A stretch of 64,000 nt of DNA from Streptomyces sp. NBC_01476. GTDB taxonomy: Bacteria > Actinomycetota > Actinomycetes > Streptomycetales > Streptomycetaceae. The notes beneath the pieces are model-generated. The model was not told the DNA's origin. It saw only the letters and a program-made list of their open reading frames with translations, and searched no databases. Shown piece after piece: positions 28,592-35,098 of the stretch (the stretch's first letter is position 1; each line of letters starts with the position of its first letter). Made by a program: the position numbers and the translations under genes. The stretch is taken from assembly GCF_036227265.1 (NCBI RefSeq), contig NZ_CP109446.1, forward strand, positions 4,904,001-4,968,000, written 5' to 3'.

Positions 28592-29050
28592 ATGAGCCTG
28601 CAAGTCGGCGACAAGGCACCGGACTTCACCCTCCCCGACCAGTCCGGAAAACCGGTCGGCCTCAGCGAGAAGCTGGCGCAGAAGGTCGTGGTCCTCTACT
28701 TCTACCCCAAGGACAACACCCGCGGCTGCACCGCCGAGGCGTGCAGCTTCCGGGACAGCTACGAGAGCTTCACCGACGCCGGCGCCGAGGTGATAGGCGT
28801 CAGCTCGGACTCGGTGGAGTCCCACCAGCAGTTCGCCGGCCGCAACGACCTGCCGTTCATTCTGCTGGCCGACACCGACAAAGCGGTCCGCAAGCAGTAC
28901 GGCGCCACGACGCTCGGACTGGTCCCCGGCCGGATCACCTTCGTCATCGACCAGGAAGGCGTCATCCGGCACACCTTCTCGTCCCTGACGAACTTCGACG
29001 GGCACGTGCAGGAGGCGCTGGCGGTCGTGAAGCAGCTGCAGACCGCCTGA
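28592..29050 (+). CDS. bcp: Thioredoxin-dependent peroxiredoxin (Bcp type)
   Basis: 152 residues. AhpC/TSA fold with FTLPDQSGKPVGLSE, YFYPKDNTRGCTAEACSFRD (peroxidatic Cys in RGCTAEAC, resolving Cys five residues later) and VIDQEGVIRHTFSS. The second ATG (28592) is preferred: AGGAG is six bases away, but only touches the first ATG at 28586. Reduces hydroperoxides using thioredoxin. Confidence 0.92.
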   Translation: MSLQVGDKAPDFTLPDQSGKPVGLSEKLAQKVVVLYFYPKDNTRGCTAEACSFRDSYESFTDAGAEVIGVSSDSVESHQQFAGRNDLPFILLADTDKAVRKQYGATTLGLVPGRITFVIDQEGVIRHTFSSLTNFDGHVQEALAVVKQLQTA

Positions 29051-29166
29051 GAGGGCCGCTGCTAGGGTCCCCTGGACGATGCCGGGGGCGGCCGAGGGGA
29101 CTCAGCGCGGCCTGCGGCTCTTCAGGCCCCACCGCACGCGGCCGGTCGACCGAGGGGGAGCATCCC

Positions 29167-29802
29167 GTGCCCGCAGACCTGTACGAAGGCGCGCTCAGCG
29201 ACCCGGCGACCCGTGCGGCGTGCCGCAGGCCACGGCGTACGGCCGCCCTCCTGCTGTGGCTCTCCCCGTCCCTGATCGTGGCGTACGCGGTGGCCGGGGC
29301 CCTTCTGTCATGGCCCACCTGGCCGGCCGCGCTGCTGGCGGTCCAGCTGATCGCGGTGGTCGTGACCGTGCCCGAGTGGCGCAAGCGGGTCAGGCGGTAC
29401 GAGCGGATCCTGGCGGTCTACCCCTGGCAGTCACACCGTGGCGCGGCCCAAGTGGCCCAGAACGGCACGGTGTTCCTGCGGCTGCCGGACCCGGAGAGCC
29501 CCGGCAGGCAGGTCAGCGTCCGGGTCCGCCGCCCCTCGGTCCGCCGCTGGCGCCGGATCGCGGCGGCCGGCCCCGAACAGGAGATCTGGTTCGCCGGTGA
29601 CCCCAGGATCGGCGGAGTGGTGGCCCTGCCGGGGCCGAGCCGTATGGCACTCGCCCTCCAGGGCGGGGCGGCGGGCGGCGCCGAGCGGGCGGGGCGGGCC
29701 GAGCCGGCCGAGGGGGCCCGGGGCGGTGGGCCGGGGCTGCGGGGCGCGAGCGAGGACGCGGTGCTGCGGGCGCGGGCGGCGGGTTTCGGGGACGGGGTGT
29801 AG
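29167..29802 (+). CDS. Hypothetical membrane protein
   Basis: 211 residues, not recognised. GTG at 29167 with GAGGGGGAG upstream. Two hydrophobic segments (~25-45, ~50-68) are followed by a basic region and a compact domain containing VYPWQSHRGAAQVAQNGTVFLRLP and IWFAGDPRIGGVVALPG, then a Gly/Ala/Arg-rich tail. The layout (membrane anchor, basic linker, small beta-rich domain) recalls uncharacterised actinobacterial membrane proteins. It converges on the WXG-like set. Confidence 0.7.
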   Translation: MPADLYEGALSDPATRAACRRPRRTAALLLWLSPSLIVAYAVAGALLSWPTWPAALLAVQLIAVVVTVPEWRKRVRRYERILAVYPWQSHRGAAQVAQNGTVFLRLPDPESPGRQVSVRVRRPSVRRWRRIAAAGPEQEIWFAGDPRIGGVVALPGPSRMALALQGGAAGGAERAGRAEPAEGARGGGPGLRGASEDAVLRARAAGFGDGV

Positions 29803-29837
29803 GGCGCCGGGGCGGGGTTGCCGTCGGCCGCTCGCTG

Positions 29838-31331
29838 CTACGGCCTGGCGTACTTCGCGGCGGGCAGCAGGCCCGGCTTGTAGCCGACGCCGGAGCCGCC
29901 GACCCCGGTGGCCGTGCCGATACCGACCGCCTGGACATCGAACGTGTCACCGAAGAAGACCGCGCCGACGGCCTGCTTGGTGACCGAGGTGACCAGCCCC
30001 CTGGTCGCACCGATGACGGACTTGCCCGGTTCCACCCGGCCGTTCATCGCCATGGTCAGGTCGCCGAACCGCCGCCGGGTGGCGGACGACATCTCCGACA
30101 CGGGCATGCGGTAGACCAGCCGCGGGATCTTCGAGAAGCCCTTGTCGATCAGCGGGCCGGTGCCGGCGCCGATGACATTGCCGGTGAGGTTCTGCAGGAA
30201 GTTCTGCCGGAGCTTGTCCCAGCCGCCGTTCATGACGTCCTTGAGGCTGTCCTTGCCCATGCCCTTGGCGAACGCGAAGCCGATCTTCTGGAACCCCTTG
30301 AGATCCTCGCCCATCCGCCACACCTTGATGACCCCGGCGAACCTCCGCTCCGCCCTCGCCACCTTGAGGGCCAGCCCCAGCTCCTTGCCGATCTCTCCCG
30401 CCTTCGCGAGCATCGCGAGCTTGCCCACCATCGGTACGCAGTCGAGCGCGGCGAACAGCAGATCGCCCCAACCCGCCTTCCCCCGGGCGAATTTCACGAT
30501 CGTGTCGGCCAGGATCAGCAGCGCCGCCACCAGCACGATCAGCGCCAGCGGGCCGCCGACGAACAGCAGCACGATGCCGCCGATCGCCACCACCCACTTG
30601 GAGACGGTGATGAGGAAGTCCCATGACCAGGCGGCGGCTTCGGCGAGCTTGTCCCAGAACCCCTTGTTGTGGATACCCGCGTTCGACGCCTCACCCAGCT
30701 TCGCCCTGAGGGTGTCCACCGCCGTCCCGTGGTTGTCGCGCGCCCTCGTCGCCTTCGTCCGCAACTCCGCCAACTGGGCCTGTATCCCGGCGACCTGGCC
30801 CGCGACCTGATTCTGATGGGCGCCGGCCTGCTGCACGTTGCGGGTGGCCTGGCGCACCTTCTCCGGATCCGGGGGCGGTACGTTCCCGGCCGCCGGCGGG
30901 TGGTCGAGCTTCGACCTGGCGGCGGTCGCGGTGGCGGCGGCGCTCTTCGCCCGCCCCAACTCGGCCTGCTTCGAGGCGAGATCGCCACGCAGGATGCGCG
31001 CTTGCGACAACGCGCCGTCGGCCGCGGACTGTTCGAGCTCCACCGCCCTGGCGAAGGCGATCAGCGCGTCACCGGCCGCCCCGTAGGAGTCGTGCAGCTT
31101 GGCCAACTGCCCGGGGAGCCGGCCGATCTGGCCGCGGAAGGCCTCGGCGGCCTTGCCGTTCCACTCGGTGAGGGCGTGGTCCTTGGCGGCGTTGTTGAGC
31201 AACCCCTGGGCGGTGGCGATGTCCTCGGCGAAGGTCTGGAAGCGTCGGCCCTGCGCCGTGATCTCGTAGACGTCGCCGGGGGTGGGGTCGCCGTCGAGGT
31301 CCAGGTTGTGCCAGTCGGTGGGGCGTGCCAT
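29838..31331 (-). CDS. WXG100-like secreted/effector-type protein with membrane segment
   Basis: 497 residues from ATG 31331 (frame open 19 codons further, Thr/Pro-rich, no site). The N-terminal ~100 residues form a helical hairpin with a WXG-type turn, ALTEWNGKAAEAFRGQ (~50-65), as in type VII secretion substrates. A coiled-coil-like Ala/Gln region runs to ~215, then hydrophobic helices ~245-285 (WVVAIGGIVLLFVGGPLALI). The ~200-residue C-terminal part has no toxin signature that I recognise. It is the last gene of a three-gene unit (4 bp after the preceding stop). Export and function are inferred. Confidence 0.62.
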   Translation of the reverse strand: MARPTDWHNLDLDGDPTPGDVYEITAQGRRFQTFAEDIATAQGLLNNAAKDHALTEWNGKAAEAFRGQIGRLPGQLAKLHDSYGAAGDALIAFARAVELEQSAADGALSQARILRGDLASKQAELGRAKSAAATATAARSKLDHPPAAGNVPPPDPEKVRQATRNVQQAGAHQNQVAGQVAGIQAQLAELRTKATRARDNHGTAVDTLRAKLGEASNAGIHNKGFWDKLAEAAAWSWDFLITVSKWVVAIGGIVLLFVGGPLALIVLVAALLILADTIVKFARGKAGWGDLLFAALDCVPMVGKLAMLAKAGEIGKELGLALKVARAERRFAGVIKVWRMGEDLKGFQKIGFAFAKGMGKDSLKDVMNGGWDKLRQNFLQNLTGNVIGAGTGPLIDKGFSKIPRLVYRMPVSEMSSATRRRFGDLTMAMNGRVEPGKSVIGATRGLVTSVTKQAVGAVFFGDTFDVQAVGIGTATGVGGSGVGYKPGLLPAAKYARP

Positions 31332-31335
31332 CGCG

Positions 31336-32169
31336 TCAGTCCACCTTCTTGGCGTCGGGGTGGGGGTCGTGGTCATGGTCGTGGTCATGGTCGGGGCCGG
31401 GGGCCTGCTGTGCCCGCGAGTCGTCCGCGGGCAGGAACCGGAAGGTCTCCGAGATGCCGTCGAAGAGCTCCAGCATCGGTTCGGCCAGCTGGAGTTGGGC
31501 GGTGGCCGCGCTGATCACGGCCACCCGGGGGTCGCGGCCGGGGAAGGGGACGTAGGTCTGCATCATGACCATCCGGGCGAGCCGGTCGTCGTCCGGGATC
31601 CGTACGTCCTCAATGCCCTCGGTACGTACCGCCTGGCCGGCGTCGGGCAGGTCCACCAGGCGCACGCGGCGCCAGGGGTCGGTGGGGCGGCTGCCGGGCG
31701 GGACCGGGGAGAGCGCCGACATGATCGCGCCCAGGCCGCCGCCGTCCGGCCGCCCGCCGCTCTCGGCCGCCACCACGGCGACGGTCAGGCTCGCGGTGAG
31801 CGGCGCTTGCTCGTCCACCTCGGCCATGGCACCGAAGTAGAGCACCCCGCCGTTCCACGCCTCGTCGGCGACCTTGCGCAGGGTGCGGGTCAACTCGGCC
31901 CGCTTGTCCGCCAGTTCGGGCCGCTCCCGGACCCGGGCGCGGACCACGTCCCGTATCGACCGGTCACGGGTCGCCGGGTGGATGTCGAACTCGTACCAGG
32001 AGCTGGGGACGAGGATGTTCACGGCGTGTATAGGGCCGGGGTCGAGGCCGGGGTCTGGGGGTGCGGCGGATGCGGTGGCGGCCGGGCGGGCAGCCGGGCC
32101 GGGGGGTGGACCGGCGGCCCGGCCGGCGGAGTCTTCGGCAGGGCCACCGGCGCCGGTGGAGTCGGTCAC
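31336..32169 (-). CDS. Hypothetical protein of WXG-like gene set
   Basis: 277 residues. The first ~45 are Pro/Ala/Gly-rich and the last ~15 are a His/Asp alternation (metal-binding potential). Between them is a compact domain beginning AVNILVPSSWYEFDIHPATRD and including GGVLYFGAMAEVDEQAPLTASL. No family recognised. ATG at 32169 overlaps the upstream 103-residue gene by 4 bp and the stop is 4 bp before the next gene, so it is the middle of a tight operon. A partner or export-accessory role for the neighbouring WXG-like proteins is a guess from context. Confidence 0.65.
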   Translation of the reverse strand: MTDSTGAGGPAEDSAGRAAGPPPGPAARPAATASAAPPDPGLDPGPIHAVNILVPSSWYEFDIHPATRDRSIRDVVRARVRERPELADKRAELTRTLRKVADEAWNGGVLYFGAMAEVDEQAPLTASLTVAVVAAESGGRPDGGGLGAIMSALSPVPPGSRPTDPWRRVRLVDLPDAGQAVRTEGIEDVRIPDDDRLARMVMMQTYVPFPGRDPRVAVISAATAQLQLAEPMLELFDGISETFRFLPADDSRAQQAPGPDHDHDHDHDPHPDAKKVD

Positions 32170-32477
32170 GTGCCGTCCCCTTGGTGCTTGAGCAGCGCGT
32201 CCTTGAGGTCCTGGTCGGTCCTGGTCAGCTTCTCCACGACCGCGTCCGCCATCTTGACCACGCTGTCGATGCCGCCGTCGATCTCCTTGCGGCCGTCCCG
32301 CCAGCCGTGCAGGAAGCCGTCGAGGGCGTCCTGGGCGGCGCCCGAGCCCAGCTCCCCGTGCCCGAGCGTCCGGTCCACCTGGCCGGTGTCGTCCATCCGC
32401 TTCTTGATCGACCGCAGCCCGGTGGCCAGGTCGCTGAGGCCGATCAGGCTGACCGTGAGATCGCCTTTGGAGGACAT
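32166..32477 (-). CDS. Small helical WXG100-size protein
   Basis: 103 residues, predicted mainly helical, about WXG100 length, with a central turn FLHGWRDGRKEID (~55-67) that resembles the WXG hairpin turn without matching it exactly. ATG at 32477, first gene of the three-gene unit that continues with the 277- and 497-residue proteins. Likely a secreted or partner small protein; no other family recognised. Confidence 0.62.
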   Translation of the reverse strand: MSSKGDLTVSLIGLSDLATGLRSIKKRMDDTGQVDRTLGHGELGSGAAQDALDGFLHGWRDGRKEIDGGIDSVVKMADAVVEKLTRTDQDLKDALLKHQGDGT

Positions 32478-32690
32478 GCGCGTACTACCCCGTTCCCCGT
32501 GGGCCGGCTGCCCCGTCGTGTCCAGCCGACTGTGTCAGCAGCCTATCGGCGGGGTGTTGACGGGGGTCAAGAGCACGTCATGTTCCGGCGGCGGGGAAGG
32601 GGGTCCCGGCGGGTCGGGGGCGGGGTGCCGGTGAGGCCGGGCGGCGCCGTGGCGGGGGCGGGGCAGCGGGGCGTTGCGGGTCAGCGGGGA

Positions 32691-32815
32691 GGCACCGTGG
32701 CTGGACGAGCCCCGGGACGTTGCGAGGCGCCGGACAGGCACTGTGGCTGGACGAACCCCGCGGGGTCATCGCGGGTCAGCGGGCCGACGCCATGGCTGGA
32801 CGAACCCCGCGGGGA
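32691..32815. repeat. Three-copy tandem-like repeat TGGCTGGACGA(A/G)CCCCG
   Basis: In the 402-bp gap before yajQ, TGGCTGGACGA(A/G)CCCCG occurs at 32698, 32744 and 32793 (spacing 46 and 49 bp). Each copy is preceded by GC(A/C)-CCGTGG-type bases and followed by CGGGG or GGG. The rest of the gap (32478-32690) is GC-rich with no gene seen. Confidence 0.75.
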
Positions 32816-32879
32816 GTCGTGGGGCGGCGGCGGCCGGGGCGGAGGGGTTGCGCCCGCCCCGGCGACACGTCCGTCACGG

Positions 32880-33368
32880 TCAGCGGTAGTTGACGAACTG
32901 GACCGCGAAGTCCAGGTCCTTGCCCTTGATCAGGGCCTGTACCGCCTGGAGGTCGTCGCGGCTCTTCGAGCTGACCCGCAGCTCGTCACCCTGGACCTGG
33001 GCCTTCACACCCTTCGGGCCCTCGTCCCGGATGATCTTCGCGACCTTCTTGGCGTTGTCCTGCGAGATGCCTTCCTCGATCGAGGCGAAGATCTTGTACT
33101 CCTTGCCGGAGAGCTGCGGCTCACCCGCGTCCAGCGCCTTCAGCGAGATACCCCGCTTGACCAGCTTGGTCTCGAAGACGTCCAGGATCGCCTTGACGCG
33201 CTCCTCGGAGTTCGCCTCCATCAGGATCTTCTCGCCCGACCACGAGATCGACGCCCCGACGTTCTTGAAGTCGTACCGCTGGGAGATCTCCTTGGCGGCC
33301 TGGTTGAGGGCGTTGTCGACCTCCTGCCGCTCGACCTTCGAGACGATGTCGAAACTGGAGTCGGCCAT
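32880..33368 (-). CDS. YajQ-family nucleotide-binding protein
   Basis: 162 residues, full length. Starts MADSSFDIVSKVERQEVDNAL and contains YDFKNVGASISWSGEK and GKEYKIFASIEEGISQ, diagnostic of YajQ/UPF0234. Family members bind nucleotides (cyclic di-GMP in some bacteria). The gene lies alone, 220 bp from tRNA-Tyr and divergent from it, and marks the core side of the accessory island. Confidence 0.93.
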   Translation of the reverse strand: MADSSFDIVSKVERQEVDNALNQAAKEISQRYDFKNVGASISWSGEKILMEANSEERVKAILDVFETKLVKRGISLKALDAGEPQLSGKEYKIFASIEEGISQDNAKKVAKIIRDEGPKGVKAQVQGDELRVSSKSRDDLQAVQALIKGKDLDFAVQFVNYR

Positions 33369-33588
33369 CTTCAGTGGGCTCCTTGGCTGTGTTCGCTGTG
33401 GTTCTCTGCGTTTTCGGGGGTTCCATCACATCCGCGGCCCACCCGGGGCCACCCCGCCAGCCTAGCCACCTCACCCGCCCCCCACCCCGATCAATCCAGT
33501 GGCGAACCACCCCTCCGGATCAGGTATCGTTTACCCCGTCGCCAAGGACCCCCGCCACCAGCGGACCCCGTCCCTGGCGTCATCCCAT

Positions 33589-33670
33589 GGCGGTATGCCC
33601 GAGTGGCCAATGGGAACGGACTGTAAATCCGTCGGCTCTGCCTACCGTGGTTCGAATCCACGTGCCGCCA
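33589..33670 (+). tRNA. tRNA-Tyr (GTA)
   Basis: 82 nt. The acceptor stem GGCGGTA pairs with TGCCGCC, discriminator A. The anticodon loop CTGTAAA gives GTA. A class II variable arm lies between the anticodon stem and GGTTCGAATCC. A strong hairpin follows. The accessory island begins directly behind it. Confidence 0.95.
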
Positions 33671-33677
33671 CACCCCT

Positions 33678-33720
33678 TGAGGGGCCAGCGACCAGCGTTT
33701 TGCTGGACGCGGGCCCCTCA
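33678..33720 (+). terminator. Terminator hairpin behind tRNA-Tyr
   Basis: TGAGGGGCC (33678-33686) pairs with GGCCCCTCA (33712-33720); an inner CAGC/GCTG stem sits in the loop. It is 8 nt after the mature tRNA end. Confidence 0.8.
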
Positions 33721-33825
33721 GTCGTTTCTGGCGTTCGAATGATCGAAAGTGGCTCAGGTGCCACGCTGTCTCACTCCGGATCGGGCGACGCTGGTGGGGC
33801 GACCTCTACGAACTGTGCCCGGACG

Positions 33826-34137
33826 ACCTTAGAAGTTGTTGTCTTTCCGAGCTTGAGGACTGCGTTTCCGCTGGTCAGGCATAGGGGTGGCGGTTCTGTG
33901 GCAGTGGTGATCTGTGGTGTCGTCGCTCCGGTGGAGGTCAGGGATGCCGTCGGTCGTGGGACTGCTGGAACAGCGCGAGTGCGCCGCTCGCCGTCGTGTG
34001 GACGAACTGCGCGAGGAGGCCGATCGGATCCAGGCCGAGCTGGCCGTGGCCGAGCGGGATTGGAATGAGTGGGTCGTTGCTTGCTCGCGTGTCGGCGAAG
34101 TACTGGCCCCTGGCGACGGTGGCGTCGCCGGTCTCCG
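33826..34137 (+). mobile_element. Truncated left part of an IS5-like element (second copy of the 45.97-47.6 kb type)
   Basis: The end sequence GTTGTTGTCTTTCCGAGCTTG near 33832 closely matches, in the same orientation relative to the enclosed gene, the right inverted repeat at 47594-47612. The following ~300 bp parallels that copy, including the start of the same small accessory gene. It breaks off near 34123-34137, where another transposase fragment abuts. Confidence 0.65.
33944..34123 (+). pseudogene. Truncated IS-associated accessory protein (N-terminal ~60 residues)
   Basis: From ATG 33944 (GGAGG upstream) it reads MPSVVGLLEQRECAARRRVD and a coiled-coil-like region ending at EVLAPGDG. It matches the N-terminus of the protein remnant on the minus strand at 46989-47498, which continues into a winged-helix-like domain. 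Here the reading frame runs into unrelated transposase DNA, so the gene is truncated. Confidence 0.7.
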
Positions 34138-34293
34138 GGCTATGTACAAGATCGCGTCCACGATCTGCCGACGCGGGTGCTTCTCCCGCCGCCCGCCCCT
34201 CGAACCCGTACGCGGCGAAGGCAGCAACGGCTCGACCAGGGCCCATTGTTCATCGGTCAGATCGGACGGATAACCCCGCCCCGCACCACTCAC
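34138..34293 (-). pseudogene. IS5-family transposase, N-terminal fragment
   Basis: From GTG 34293 about 52 residues match the N-terminus of IS5-family transposases with the DUF4096-type motif: YPSDLTDEQWALVEPLLP, then EKHPRRQIVDAILYI. The similarity ends near 34137 at the junction with the accessory-gene fragment. The catalytic part is absent. Confidence 0.75.
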
Positions 34294-34604
34294 ACCCAGC
34301 CCAACGAGCCACCCGAACAGCCGACACGCCAGATCTCAAACGCGCTCTCAGTCAACAACCCCCACCACTCGGCAAGCTCATCGAGACTCCTGGCTCTCCG
34401 GACGACCGCACAGGCGCACACCAGCAGGATCGCTGTCAGCGAGTACCACCGGCCCCGCCGGGCGCGCGGGTCGGGCACCGGGTCCAAGTAGGGACGAAGA
34501 CCAGTGGTCCGGCGGACATCCAGAGAACCCAGCTTCACCAACACGGCAGGGACGCGAGAAAATGTAGCTGCAGGCACGCGCCATCTCATGATCATCGGGC
34601 TTAG
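34290..34604 (-). pseudogene. ISAs1-like transposase, N-terminal fragment
   Basis: About 95 residues with the N-terminal DDE-associated domain pattern LDPVPDPRARRGRWYSLTAI and RSLDELAEWW, as in ISAs1/H-repeat transposases. The similarity stops where the IS5 fragment begins, so the catalytic domain is missing. An incomplete inverted repeat (GCAGGCACG ... CGTGCCTGC) near 34570-34640 may be the element's end. Confidence 0.6.
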
Positions 34605-34750
34605 ACACCACAAATGATCACCAAGCCCGTGCCTGCCCCATTATGCACCACAACCGATAACAACCCTACCGGCCGCACGCCTCCGGAGCTTGCAACCGCC
34701 CTGGCTAACTGGACGACAGGATTCGAGCCCGCGACCCACCGATCAGGCAA

Positions 34751-35098
34751 TTAGTCCTCGAACTCTATCACTCCGAATTTTCCTAGATAAGCAGCAAGCT
34801 CACTCCAAGAATTCCGTTCCGGCCTCTCGATTGATCTTTTCAAAAAATCGAGAATCTTCGGCATCTTGGGCGAGTTGACAATTACCAGCCCTCTCCCCCA
34901 CGTAATGCCACCCTCTCTCTCGACTTGACGCTCCATGTTTCGCGGCGTACAAACGACGAACTGCAGAGATTCTTCGCCTTCACCGTCCGAAGGACCGATT
35001 AGCGCTTGGATCAGGAACGCGAAGTCCTCGGGGTCGCTCGGGCGAAAGTCGTCAAGATCCACGTCCGCACTGATGAAGTGGCGTACCGAGGCCCTCAC
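34751..35098 (-). CDS. Imm8-like immunity protein
   Basis: 115 residues. The pattern FAFLIQALIGPSDGEGEESL (~27-46), FVVCTPRNMER and the ending NSWSELAAYLGKFGVIEFED closely follow the Imm8 family of polymorphic-toxin immunity proteins. GTG at 35098 overlaps the RHS toxin stop (GTGA), with AGGAGG in the toxin's last codons, so it is translationally coupled. The DNA is much less G+C-rich than the genome (about 43% by hand count over 34741-34800), as expected for an exchanged toxin/immunity cassette. It most likely neutralises the RHS C-terminal toxin. Confidence 0.82.
   Translation of the reverse strand: MRASVRHFISADVDLDDFRPSDPEDFAFLIQALIGPSDGEGEESLQFVVCTPRNMERQVEREGGITWGRGLVIVNSPKMPKILDFLKRSIERPERNSWSELAAYLGKFGVIEFED

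Noticed and set aside
32691..32815. CRISPR array
   Set aside because: Only three units of ~17 bp with imperfect repeats, no cas genes, and spacers share similarity; not a CRISPR.
33829..34293. Single 154-residue minus-strand protein
   Set aside because: Only the first ~52 residues are transposase-like; the rest is antisense to the accessory-gene fragment, so it is a junction artefact.
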